A DNA stretch of 64,000 nt from Leptodactylus fallax (lineage: Eukaryota; Chordata; Amphibia; Anura; Leptodactylidae): contig CAMRHE010000054.1 in the NCBI GenBank assembly GCA_947044405.1, positions 4,169,501-4,233,500 of the forward strand, in the 5' to 3' direction. This document shows positions 37,650-49,590 of this stretch, piece after piece. Positions within the stretch are counted from its first letter, which is position 1; every line of letters begins with the position of its first letter. Below the pieces are notes generated by a model. The model had not been told where the DNA came from and did no database searches. It saw only the letters and a program-made list of their open reading frames with translations. Made by a program: the position numbers and the translations under genes.

Positions 37650-38189
37650 GCTCTGTAATGTCAGAAGGGCAGTGTCAGGCAGAAGGGCGCGATTCACAGC
37701 AAATACTGATCTGCAAAAAACATATCCACAATCACAGATCCGCAAAAAGACTTGTATGATCTCCTACACTTGTCTGTGCTGTAAATGTGGGCAAAAATAG
37801 GGCATACGTCATAAATTGTGGTCCTTGTATATGGCACACATGGCCACAAAAACTACAGCCGCGTGTATGGTCCCATAGAAATGAATGGGTCTGTACTTAT
37901 ATCCGCAATTGTTTAAAAAAACTATGGTCATGAGCATGAGGCCTAACCGTGTAGGATGGTATACTTGAACCACCTCGCTAGAGTAGGTTTGCTAGCAATA
38001 TTACCTTTTCTTTTTTTTATACTTTTTTTGTCCTGGAATTGGACAAACCTAATGGCAGAATTCCTGAAAGAACTGGATCTACCTACATAAATGGAGACTG
38101 CTCTCTTTACCTGCATTGTGTAAAATTTATTTTGTTTTTCATTTTGCGGATCTGGGAAAAAAGATAGTAAAATGATCTCTCATGTTCTC

Positions 38190-38350
38190 TCAGAATCTCC
38201 TACTCCTTTGCAATGCGCTACCTGCAACAATCAAATTAACACCCAACTGTCAAAGCTTCAAGCGCATCCTAAAAACACATCTCCTCAGTCAGGCCTCTCT
38301 CATTCCCTAATCTAACACTTCTGGAGTTACGCTCCCAAACTAGCCCTCTG
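38190..38350 (+). mobile_element. L2/CR1-type LINE ORF2 C-terminal fragment
   Basis: The + strand reads LLCNALPATIKLTPN and SFKRILKTHLLSQAS, matching the tail block of the LINE fragment at 13418-14012. No LINE tail follows; a MITE is inserted at 38381. Confidence 0.7.
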
Positions 38351-38380
38351 TTCACCAGTCTCACTACTTCATCTTGATAT

Positions 38381-38870
38381 TTAAAGGGAATCTGTCAGGT
38401 CAATCTGGGACACTAAACCACCCACCAGTCCTTATAGACCTGGGGTTTAGTGTCCCATATCGCCCTGTTGTAATGCAAACCGCAGGCGCATTAAAAATAA
38501 AAAACCTTTATACTTAGAGAAGGGTCCAATCAACGCTGTTTGGCGAGAACAGTCTGGCTTATTCATGAGATTCTTCATTGGCACGCCTCCTGACACCTGC
38601 GCTGTTCTTCAGTGAAGCCAAGGATGGACACCCCGGCTTCACTGCGTAATTGCGGGGCATGCGCACCGAAGCCGAGGTGTACTCCTCTGGCTTCATTGAA
38701 GAACTGCGCAGGCGCAGGGAGTACAGCTGCAGGGTGAGTATAAAGCTTTTTTATTTTTAATGCGGCCATGGATTGCGTTATAACAGGGTGATTTGGGACA
38801 CTGAACCGCAGGTCTATATGAACGGGTGGGTGGTTTAGTGTCCCAAATTGCCCTGACAGATACCCTTTAA
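38381..38870. mobile_element. T2-type (TTAA) fold-back MITE, 490 bp
   Basis: TTAA at 38381-38384 and 38867-38870. The ends AGGGAATCTGTCAGG and CCTGACAGATACCCT are inverted copies. The arms share GGGACACTAAACCACCCACC inverted as GGTGGTTTAGTGTCCC. An inner hairpin has GAAGCCGAGG/CCTCTGGCTTC words. Confidence 0.92.
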
Positions 38871-39432
38871 TAGAGGTATAGACCACTTGACCAGTGATAG
38901 TCATGATACATACCCCAACCTCTGGCAGAGGCATCTGGTTAAACAATCTGCCTGAGAGGACATTCTTTTTGAGTCGCCAGATGAGGTCTATCATGATCTG
39001 AGCCAGATCTTCATAGGAGCATTCAGAGTAAAGGTTCATTTATTCCACTGAGCAAGAATCTTGATCTATGATGTATATTAGGGCTCCTCCTTATTAGTTG
39101 ACTTCCTTAATATTGTTTATTCATTACTCCTGTGTTTTCAACTTTCCTTTTGGGGGGGGAAAGGAGACAATGCTATATCAATATCTTGTGCTGCTAAGGA
39201 TAAGGAAAAACAACTTGCATTGTAAATAAAACAGGAACGTTTACAGTTTAATAATCTCCAAAAAAGAATTTCTATCTTACAGATATAACTTTTGACTGCA
39301 GAGCCATGTGTATTACGTCATGTGTTAATTTCCGTGTGCAAAACACTATGCGGTGGCACACCATGCAGCTTCATATTATGGAGCAGCAGGAATTTTTTAT
39401 TATTATCATTACACATTACTGTAATTTACATA
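38871..39432. other. Stretch without a gene I can support
   Basis: A minus-strand open frame at 38880-39039 reads YEDLAQIMIDLIWRLKKN and LPEVGVCIMTITGQVV. It looks protein-like, but I do not recognise it, and no splice structure confirms it. Confidence 0.3.
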
Positions 39433-41030
39433 CAGTGGGGAAAAAAGTATTTAGTCAGCCACCAATTGTGCAAGTTCTCCCACTTAAAAAGATGAGGCCG
39501 GCCTGTAATTGTCATCATAGGTAGACCTCAACTATGAGAGACAAAATGAGAAAACATATCTAGAAAATCACATTGTCTGATTTTTATAGAATTTATTTGC
39601 AAATTATGGTGGAAAATAAGTATTTGGTCACCTACAAACAAGCACAATTTCTGGCTCTCACAGACCTGTAACTTCTTTAAGAGGCTCCTCTGTCCTCCAC
39701 TCATTACCTGTAGTAATGGCACCTGTTTGACATTGTTATCAGTATAAAAGACACTTGTCCACAACCTCAAACAGTCACACTCCAAACTCCACTATGGTGA
39801 AGAGCAAGAGAGCTGTGGAAAGACACCAGAAACAAAATTGTAGACCTGCACCAGGCTGGGAAGACTGAATCTGCAATAGGCAAGCAGCTTGGTGTGAAGA
39901 AATCAACTGTGGGAGTAATAATTAGAAGATGGAAGACATACAAGACCACTGATAATCTCCCTCGATCAGGGGCTCCACGCAAGATCTCACCCTGTGAGTC
40001 AAAATGATCACAAGAACGGTGAGCAAAAATCCCAGAACCACACGGGGGGACCTAGTGAATGACCTGCAGAAAGCTGGGACTAACGTAACAAAGGCTACTG
40101 TCAGTAACACACTACGCCGCCAGGGACTCAGATCCTGCAGTGCCAGACGTGTCCTCCTGCTTTAAGCCATTACATATCTGGGCCCATCTGAAGTTTGCTA
40201 GATAGCATTTGGATGTTCCAGAGGAGTATTGGGAGAATGTCATATGGTCAGATGAAACCAAAGTAGAACTGTTTGGTAGAAACACAACTCGTCGTGTTTG
40301 GAGGAGAGTGAATGCGGAGTTGCATCCAAAGAACACCATACCTACTGTGAAGCATGGGAGTGGCAACATCATGCTTTGGGGCAGTTTCTCTGCAAAGGGA
40401 CCAGGAAGACTGATACATGTACATGAAAGAATGAATGGGGCCATGTATCGTGAGATTTTGAGTGCAAACCTCCTTCCATCAGCAAGGGCATTGAAATCGA
40501 AACCTGGCTGGGTCTTTCAGCATGACACTGATCCCAAGCACACCGCCAGGGTAATGAAGGAGTGGCTTCGTAAGAAGCATTTCAAGGTCCCGGAGTGGCC
40601 TAGCCAGTCTCCAGATCTCAACCCCATAGAAAACCTTTGGAGGGAGTTGAAAGTCCGTGTTGCCCAGCGACAGCCCCAAAACAAAACGGCTGTAGAGGAG
40701 ATCTGCATGGAGGAATGGGCCAACATACCAGCAACAGTGTGTGCCAAGCTTGTGAAGACTTACAGAAAACGTTTAACCTCTGTCATTGCCAACAAAGGAT
40801 ATATAACAAAGTATTGAGATGAACTTTTGTTATTGACCAAATACTTATTTTCCACCATAATTTGCAAATAAATTCTTAAAAAAATCAGACAATGTGATTT
40901 TCTGGATTTGTTTTCTCATTTTGTCTCTCATAGTTGAGGTCTACCTATGATGTCAGTTACAGGCCTCTCTCATCTTTTTAAGTGGGAGAACTTGCACAAT
41001 TGGTGGCTAAATACTTTTTTTTCCCCACTG
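39433..41030 (+). mobile_element. Tc1/mariner element, full length
   Basis: TA at 39431-39432 and 41031-41032 flanks ends CAGTGGGGAAAAAAGTATTT and the inverted form. The terminal repeats are about 200 bp, with AATTGTGCAAGTTCTCCCAC in both ends. It is 1598 bp long. Confidence 0.95.
39793..40817 (+). pseudogene. Tc1 transposase, N-terminal half broken
   Basis: The start lies near ATG 39793 ([11 protein letters not shown]). The first 400 bp shift frame several times and hold stops. From 40209 on, the frame is open to 40817: [14 protein letters not shown] with the first Asp, [29 protein letters not shown] with the second Asp, and [19 protein letters not shown] with the Glu. Confidence 0.92.
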
Positions 41031-41744
41031 TACTTCAATATGTTGGTTTAGACATACTGTATATAACTATACTTTACTAGATGAAATGTTTCCTGGAGGA
41101 GAAAAGCTTTGTATATAAGGTATTTGAAGAATACTACTGTGTGAAATCAGAGGTTTAGGACAGTAAAGGCTCTGTGACAATCGATGGCTACCCTGTTATT
41201 TCTCTGTACAAAAAGGGGCTACAATATGACCATGTTCCTTGGTGTTTGTCTCTGAAATAAAATCTAATTTTCTTAATGGTCGCTAACTTTTCCGATAGCA
41301 TAGTCTCATTTAATAGAGCATGTAATTCAAAATGTAATGAACTTTTAATTAAAAATGTTGCTGCTTTTTACCTGAAGAAAAGCCTTTGTAAAGTTCCTGC
41401 CAATAGGTGTATCCCTTCTAACAAATTTGCAGTTCACTCCCTGATACTAGGTAAGTTCCATCCGTAGATCCATTAAAGGGGTATTCCTATTTCAAGGATA
41501 CTATCTATACTGCTAGATTATGTAAATTCAAGAGTTTTCCTAAATACTTTGCTTTAGAAATGCTGCTTCGTTTGCCTGCTATGTGAAATCATTCCACCCA
41601 TTGTTTACACATTGTTGTCAAGGCACCCAGCCTCTTATCTGATCTTAGATTGGATGATGTGACTCACTCACAGTATAGTCCCTGGAGATGTTGTTATTTA
41701 CTGCTCTTCAGTCCAGGCAATCAGGTCAGCTTTTATATGTTTTT

Positions 41745-42260
41745 AGACCGGGTGCAGGGATGTATAATTTGTTTATTTCTTGTTTACTTATTTTTATTTC
41801 AAATCTAGGGAAAGGGGGTGATTTTTAGAATTTTTAGTTTTTTTTTATATTGATATTATTTAAAAAAAAAAAAAAAAAAAATGTTTTATTAGCCCCCTAG
41901 GGGGCTTGAATCTGCAACCTGACTTTTTGGTGGTCATATTCCAGTCTATGGGACATTCACTATGTAGCGAATGAGGGTGCTCATAGACCAGCCTCATTTG
42001 CTATATTGCTATGACAGGCCTGAGAGCCTTCACTAGGCTCCCGGCTGTTATAGGGACAAGACAGCTCCCGCAATCTTGCCTCGTGGGAGCTGTCCTGTAC
42101 CGTTAAAGGTATGGGGCTGGTGAGGACCAGCTTCACGGGGCTCCTGGCCATTTTGAACTCTGATAGTGGGCATTAGCTTCAGAGCGCCTGCCATCTTTAA
42201 AGACCCAGCATCCGCCATACTATTACTGTGGATGTCGGGAAAACCTTAACTCTTCACACA
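41745..42260. repeat. Partial copy of the TTAA element seen at 43517
   Basis: The words AATCTAGGGAAAGGGGGTGA, a homopolymer run, CCTAGGGGGCTT and GACAGGCCTGAGAGCCTTCA occur in the same order as in 44220-44490. No ends are seen. A T2-type end (TTAAAGGGGTATTCC) lies just upstream, at 41473. Confidence 0.6.
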
Positions 42261-42822
42261 GTGAATGCAGGGAGGGGATATTTTTCTCAAAGCCTCCACA
42301 CACTGCTTTCTCTGTGCACTGGACTGAACATTCTGAACATATCACATCTTTCAATGTAAGGAAAGTCTACTTATCTACTTCTGGGTGTTATTACAAATGG
42401 GATATTCAGATTGTAAGCAGTTTTCTTGACTGTACTCATAGATTTCTCTTTTCCTGTGTAAGGAATATTTTTAGCTGCATCATGCCTGCGTCTATTTGCA
42501 GTCCAGTGTTCCTGGATCTCATATAATATGCTCAGTTGAGCCTTTCTCAGCTATTTGTTTGCTATTGTACAGTTACTTTTAACAAAATTACATGTAAACA
42601 AACCAGTAGTAGTTAAAGGGGAGGAGAGCAGAGTGTTCCTTATTGTACACTGCTCCTGTCTCAGAGACCAATGTAAAATGTGCTGTAGCTCTAATGGGAA
42701 TATAAGCAGCAGAAAAACTTATAAAGCACCATGTACTGTATATAGGCTTATTCAGTCACAGAACAGACTGCCCAGCAAGACCCTGCACATATTTTAATTT
42801 TTCATCAAAAGTCAGGTACCCT

Positions 42823-43520
42823 TTAAAGGGAGTCTATCATTGGGGAAATTTGTTTTTAACTGAATATATTATATAAAGGCTATTCTACTCCTACCTTTAC
42901 TTCTCTTCTCCTCGCTGCCGTTTGTCCAAAAAAACCATTATATTCTCATATGTAAATTATGCTCAGGCAGCACCGGGAGCGTGCCCCCTGTGCTCCGAGC
43001 ACTCTGCATCATCGCCGCAACCTGCCTCCAGCGCTGCTTTTTTACGCCCCCTGCATCATCTTCTGTTCATCTTGCATCTGCTTTCTCCATCAGCCATTTT
43101 TCTGAAGTACACTTGTGTAAGAAACTAAACAAAAATGGCCGACGAAGCATGCCCCGTCGGCTCTGCCTGAACTCAAAGTGGCTCTGGCGGCCATTTTTGT
43201 TTAGTTTTTTACACCAGCATACTCCAGAAAAATGGACGACGGAGCAAGAAGCAGATGCAAGATGAACAGATGATGATGCAGGGGGCGGGAAAAAGCAGCA
43301 CTGGAGGCGGGTTGCGGCGATGACTCGGAGTGCTCAGAGCACAGGGTGAACGTCCCCGATGCTCCCTGAGCATAATTTAGATATGAGAATAAAAAGTTTT
43401 TTGGGACAAACGGCGGCTAGGAGAAGAAAAGTAAAGGTAACAGTAGAATAGCCTTTATAAAGGCTATTCCAACACTGCTTCAGTTAAAAACATGTTTCCT
43501 CAATGATAGAATCCCTTTAA
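42823..43520. mobile_element. Large T2-type fold-back MITE, 698 bp
   Basis: TTAA stands at 42823-42826 and 43517-43520, with ends AGGGAGTCTATCATTGGG and CTCAATGATAGAATCCCT inverted. The arms are complementary over almost the whole length, for example CTGCCGTTTGTCCAAAAAA against TTTTTTGGGACAAACGGCGG and GGAGGCGGGTTGCGGCG-type words against CGCCGCAACCTGCCTCC. The centre is near 43170. A single strand would fold into one long hairpin. Confidence 0.93.
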
Positions 43521-44736
43521 CCCCTTAAGGACCGGGTCATTTTTCATTTTTGCATTTTCGTTTTTCCCTCCCCACATTCCAAGAGCCATAACTTTTTCAT
43601 TTTTCAGTTCACAGACTCACATGATGGCTTATTGTTTGCGAAACAAATTGTACTATGTAATGGCACCATTCAATATGCTGTACAATGTACTGGGAAGCTG
43701 GAAAAAAATTCAGAATGAGGTGCAATTGGAGAAAAAAATGCATTTGCGCCAACTTCATATGGGTTTAATTTTTACGGCGTTCACTGTGTGGTAGTAATGA
43801 CATGTTACCTGTATTCTGCATGTCAGTACGAACACGGTGATACCAAATTTATATAGTATTTGTAATGTTTTGATACCTTTTAAGAAATGAAAAACTTTGC
43901 AAAATAGAAAAAAAAAATTGTGTTGCCATATTGTGACACCTGTAACTTTTTCATATTTACATGTATATTGCTGGGTATGGCGTCTCTTTATGTGGGACAA
44001 AATGACGTTTTTACTGATATCATTTGTGGAAAGATCTGATGGTTTGATCACTTTTTATTCATTTTTTTTTATAGGAGGCAAAGTGTTGAAAAAAACGCTA
44101 TTTGGCTATTTTGAATTTTTTCGCTGCTACTCCGTTCACCGTATGGGATAAATATTTTAATAGTTCGGGCATTTTGGAATGCGGGGATACCTATTGTGTT
44201 TGTTTACTTTTGTTTATTTACTTTTATGTCTGATCTAGGTAAAGGGGGGGTGATTTCAACTTTTGTGTTTTTTTTTTTTTTTTTTTTTTTTCTACTTTTA
44301 CTTTTATGATCAGACTCCCTAGGGACCTAGAAACCTAGTGGGTCTGATCGCTCATATTATTCACTGCAATACTACTGTATTGCAGTGAATAGCAAAATAC
44401 CTTCACCTCTATTAGACGATGCCTCTGGCATCGTGTAATAGATATAATGTAATGACAGGCCTGGGAGCCTTCAATAAGCTCCCGACTGTAATGGCAACCG
44501 ATCACCGCCCTCTGATGTCGTTCAGGAGGGCGGCCATTGGTAAAAAATGGCGGTGGCGCCTGCGCAGTTTAGATGCCACAGTCCCGTTTGACCGCAGAGT
44601 CTAAAGGGTTAACAGTGATCAGTGAAGGCGCCGATCGCTGCTGTTAGCAACGGGTCCTGTCAGCTCCTGAGCCCTCTCCATACATCTCCATGACACCAAT
44701 GACGTACAGGTACGTCATTGGTCGTTAAGAGGTTAA
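43517..44736. mobile_element. TTAA-flanked non-autonomous element, 1.2 kb
   Basis: The ends are TTAACCCCTTAAGGACC at 43517 and the inverted relative GGTCGTTAAGAGGTTAA at 44720-44736. A TTAA target with CCC-type ends would fit piggyBac-like mobilisation, but Kolobok-like is also possible. The interior holds a T run (44264-44292), hairpins such as AATACTACTGTATT and CAGGTACG-type words, and no transposase. Confidence 0.8.
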
Positions 44737-47700
44737 GACCTGTAGACTAACGGACTTGTGTGTATACCACTGGCTCTCATGCACAAAACTGTTGTAACAA
44801 ATTCATGTTGCCCAATCATATCATTTCTTTGGAGCAGCTACCGGTCTAACATGTGGGGATCATTTACTGTATGGGGGCCATATTATGTTTTGGGGCTAGT
44901 AAGCCAAGTTGCATGACACCACTTTGTTCTGTCTTAAGCCAAAATGGCCCCAGTATTCTATAGCTGAGAAGTGCTGTGGACCTTCCAGCCAAAGACAGAA
45001 CAAACAGCTATAGAAGGTCACAGCAGTCGCCATTGTGACCTGGCCTTGAAACCAGGTGGCATCATAGGACCCCTCACCACACTACTATCTCCAGGTGTAG
45101 GGAATTGTATACTTCCACATCGGCATTTTGCAGGGATAATAGTCAAGTATGAAATTCACCAGAGTTGTGTGACTTGGAGTGTATGTGATGTAATTTGAAG
45201 TGGGGTGGGGAGAACAATTACCTCTGGGGGTAAACAATATCTATGGTGGGGTGGGGCAATTAGGACACCATTACCTATGTGTATTAACAATATGTTAACA
45301 TCAGCCTTATCGTTGCCTTCAGATGTAACTACATCTAAGGGGTAGTTTGCATGTAGGTATTTGATGCTGGTTTGTGTGGGTGGATTCTGCCCAGATTCTT
45401 CCTCCCGTTGTTTCCTTCTCGATCTTGCAATCAGCTGTGGAGTCTGTGGCTTGAGACTCCTTGCTGATTAGACCCATTCACCTGGGGTAGGCGACTGGAA
45501 TGCCGTGAGAATGGCCCCTAACTGGCATAGCTACATTTATACAGTCGGTGAATTACTAAAAGCCCTTTGAAGACATCCATAAGGTTGATGTGTCCATTGG
45601 TGAAAATTACTTTGACACCCCTGCATTAGAGGATAAGAGCAATGGATATTAAATGACACATGCAGATGGGACCCCTCCTGTCGGGTTTCCATGTGCATTC
45701 ACTCCAATGTAAACAAACATGACTTCCGTCATGTTTACATTAGCTTCAATGGGAAAAAACACAGATGGAGGGGGGCTCCATCTATGTCCATGACTCTGCT
45801 GCAGTTAATGTCTGCTTTCATCCTATGTGCAAGACGTACACAAAAGTGGCATGATGACATATGTTGCATCATTCTTGCCCCAAAGAATTTTTCAGGATCA
45901 AAAACACGATCACATGCGCTCAATAAGAGAAACAAAATAAGTATTTTATTTCTACCATACCTGTGTCTTTCCAGTCCTATTACTCAGTCCTCAGTACTGC
46001 AGATTCAGCATTTCACATTATTTTAATACTCATTTACTGTGATTTGACAATATGGTATAATACAATGAAGTAGAGGTTCAATTATAATGCTAGGACCACA
46101 TTTTTTCACTTTTTCATCTTAACTTGTGTGGAATGCCCACTTGATCACCTATCCTCAGCATACAATTGCAAGAAAGAGCACTTGGATCCTTTGGGACTTC
46201 CTGGATTTCTGTGTGGATTACTTATTTACTTGGATTGCTATACAAGTCTCAATTATAGACAGCATCTTCCTAAACTAATAATGCACAAACATTTGTACTG
46301 TTCATGCCTTTTTCTGAGCACATTGAGAAAACACTGACAATGCAGGGAGAATATGTAAGTGGACTTCTGTACTAATAACTTCTTTAAGCTACCAGACATA
46401 ATTTTCAAAATATGTTTCAGTTAGAGATGAGGTTAAAAGTGTGTTTTTCACATATGCTTTACTCATTTTATATTGAGACACAAAGCCCAGTTACCAAACA
46501 AATCTGTTGTTCTAAAGCAAAATTACTTAGTATGAACCATGTTTCAAAACAAACAACTGTTAGAACATGTTATACGGTAGAAACACGTGAAGCTGGAAAC
46601 AGCTCCTAAAGTCCTGGTTGTATATCCAGCCACAGTTAGACAAGTTGATTGCAACCTGAGAACATTCAGGGCTGTTGTAACCCTTCCTCAGAATAAGTGT
46701 CCTATTAAGATCACTCCAAGAACACACCAGGAAACACAGCATAAATTCATGGCTTCTCCATATGTATCATGGCCAAACATTGATATATACGCATATACCA
46801 ATCAGGCATATGGAAACTTTAAAATCACCTGACTAATATTGCATTTGTATCCCTTTGGCCACCAAAACAGCTCTGTCCGATCAAGTCCTGGACTTCACAA
46901 GCATTCCCATTTCAAGGATCATATTCAGTCTTGTAGCTTAAGCTCACTGCAGTGTTTTTACCCAATACATTGCTTTACCTATCTTGCTCCATTTGTCAGC
47001 AGTCTCCTCAGTGTTTACAGCTGGATGCCTTGGTTACTGACCAGTGCTTGGGTCAGAATGGTGACTCTTTCCCTGCTCCCAGCCACTTAAATTCTCTTCT
47101 CTTCCTCTTTCTGCATATTGCTTTCAGTTTTTGAGTTATAACAAGTGCTAGCAAAGTTTTCTCAGGATGTCTCTGCTTTTTTGTATGTAAATCTAGAGAT
47201 AACTGTGCCCTTTACAATAAGCAGGCGCTCCATGCTGGAATTTCCTCCTGATCCATTCAATTTCTCCTGGAAGAGACCCCATGTTATAATAGTACTTCAG
47301 ATTCAGACTGAACAAATTCAGTCTAAAACGATACTTGCTGGCGAACCTCACAAATATTTGCAGGTTTGCTGGTTTTAATTAATGGTAACATCTAGTTGTC
47401 AATATATTCATAGATTAACAGGAAGAATGACAGAGGAATGTTCCAGCATTGTTGTTTTTTATTTGGAAGGCAAGTATTTATTATTTATTTATTTATTATG
47501 CTTATTTGTATAGCACCATCATATTCCGCAGCGCTTTACATACATTGACAGTCACTGTCCCATATAGGGCTCACAATCTACTTTAGGTCATCTGAAAATG
47601 CAAAGGCTAGAGAGGGAATTATCACCTGTGTCCTTTGCAAAATGACTATGCTTGTTTCAAGAATATGCTGAAAATTTAGGAGACTGACAAGGAGAGTTAC

Positions 47701-48395
47701 TTTTTCTAGCATATATATTTTTTTTATAATAGAAAGTACCCAACAGTGCTCAAGTATAAAGTCTGGGTCCAAAGCATCTCACTGAAAGAGCAAACAAAGT
47801 TCGCTCTTCAAGAATTATGACAGAAAACTTTGTGTGTCCAAAAAGCATAAGATGCAATGGGGGATGATTTATTTAAAGTGGTGAAAAATAAAAATGAGGC
47901 AGTTGCCCATAGCAACTAATCTGATGTCATCTGTCAAAGCCCCCTTTGAAAATCAACATACTAGTCTGTACAGACAACCCCTCTACTGTACCTTGCCATG
48001 CAAGATTATTTAGTACACAACCTGCTACTGGCAGATAAAAAAAAAAAAAAAAAAATGTCAAAAATAAAATCTGGCAAATGCTATATACTGTTTCAGACAA
48101 AAGCCTATTTTCCACTAATGTAATAATACAGGCCACAAATACTGTATGTAATGATCCAAAGTAACTGTTATATACAGTATATTACCCAAAATTGCAACAT
48201 TTCAAGAATGCTTGAGAAAGGTCCTTTGTGGACTAAAACAGAAAGTCCTAGAGAGTTGATACCTGGTCTAAAGTCTTTGTAAGCACCTGATTTATGTATG
48301 TGCCAAATCTAGTGCAGATTGTTCCAATCGTTTGGTCATGCATAAAAATCTGCAGAAATTGTTTTATATATAATAATTGTAGGTTTAGTGTTCCT
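44737..48395. other. 3.7 kb without a recognised gene
   Basis: Mostly unique-looking sequence. A palindrome AATGTAAAC...GTTTACATT lies near 45709-45744. An L2/CR1-type LINE 3' tail on the minus strand is at 47490-47585 (TATTTGTATAGCACCATCAT, then CCGCAGCGCTTTACA). An A run is at 48038-48056. The open frames here are short and not recognised. Confidence 0.5.
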
Positions 48396-48646
48396 TTAAC
48401 CATTTCAGGTTCAGGCCATTTTCCCTGCTTCATGACTGGACACATTTTGTTTTTTAAATTAATATGCCATTTTTACCATTTATTTACCGTAAACCAGCCC
48501 AGGACAGGCCGCTTTAGAAAAAAACAAAAAAAAACAAACACAAACCTGAGCAGGCCCTCTCCTGGACTGGTTTACGAGACATCTGCGTCTCAGCACAGGC
48601 GGCGATGCTATGACATCATCACGCCTCCTGCGCTGAGACGCAGACG

Positions 48647-48696
<50 letters not shown>

Positions 48697-48760
48697 GGCC
48701 GTTACCTGCTGGAGTAACCCCAGCAGGTAACTGCCTATTTACTTACCTACCCCTGCGTCT
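48396..48760. repeat. Palindrome-rich repeat with (TA)n core
   Basis: It starts TTAACCATTTCAGG. Inverted pairs include GTAAACCAGCCCAGGACAGG against CCTGGACTGGTTTAC, and GCGTCTCAGCACAGGCGG against CCTGCGCTGAGACGC. A (TA)n run at about 48648-48692 follows, then a GTTACCTGCTGG/CCAGCAGGTAAC hairpin. Confidence 0.65.
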
Positions 48761-48863
48761 GCTTGTGGCTGCCTCCGCTTCTCCTTCTGCTATGGGACGC
48801 AGAAGGGGAAGCAGAGGCGGCTATGAGGAGGAGCGGGGATCGGTAAGCGAGACCAAATACTAC

Positions 48864-49182
48864 TATTATTATACTCCGAGGTCTTTTCAGACCCTGGAGT
48901 ATAATAATCGGAGGCCCAGGGGAGGTGAGGAAACATAAAAACCATTGTTACTCACCTAACCTGCGATCCGATGTTACACCAAGCAGGCTTTCGCCCTCTG
49001 GTGATGTTATCAGGTTGCGACACCAGCCTGATCACGTGATGTCTGTGCGCAATTAAACAGGGCCGAAAGCTGCAGGGAGTGCACCGGTGGCCAGGATAGG
49101 TAAGTAACACTGGTTGTTGTTTACCTCCTCTGGGTCTCCGATCATTATACTGTGGGGTCTGAAAAGACCCCAGAGTATAATA
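48864..49182. mobile_element. Hairpin-ended repeat element (copy 2)
   Basis: A hairpin at 48864-48909 (TATTATTATACTCC..GGTCT..AGACC..GGAGTATAATAAT) and another at 49143-49182 (CATTATACTGTGGGGTCTG..AGACCCCAGAGTATAATAG) bound about 230 bp. The first is followed by CGGAGGCCCAGGGGAGGTGA, also present after the hairpins at 19281 (shorter form) and 63941. Confidence 0.72.
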
Positions 49183-49189
49183 GTTCATG

Positions 49190-49590
49190 GGTGGGCCACT
49201 GTGGAGCATAATATCAGTGCAGGGGCCTCTATGGAGCATAATACCAGTGCAGGGGCCACTATGGAGCATAATACCATGTGCTGGGGCTGCTGCGGGCCAT
49301 AATACCGTCTGCTGGGGCTGCTGCGGGCCCATAATACCGTGTGCTGGGGCTGCTGTGGGCCATAATACCATCTGCTGGGGCTGCTGCGGGCCATACCACC
49401 GTCTGCAGGGGCTGCTGCGGGCCATAATACCGTGTGCTGGGGCTGCTGCGAGCCATAATACCGTGTGCTGGGGCTGCTGCGGGCCATAATACCGTGTGCT
49501 GGGGCTGCTGCGGGCCATAATAACGTGTGCTGGGGCCGCTGCGGGCCATAATACTGTGTGCAGGGGTCGCTGCGGTCCATAATACCGTGT
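49190..49590. repeat. 31-bp minisatellite, about 13 copies
   Basis: A unit with GGGCCATAATACCGTGTG and CTGGGGCTGCTGC repeats every 31 bp (for example 49287 and 49318). Early units differ (GAGCATAATACCAGTGCAGG). Because 31 is not a multiple of three, all frames stay open and give false repeat proteins (CWGCCGP on +, YYGPQQPQ on -). Confidence 0.95.

Noticed and set aside
42922..43265. Frames of 68-94 residues rich in Ser, Pro and Cys.
   Set aside because: They lie within the arms of a fold-back MITE and have no homology that I recognise.
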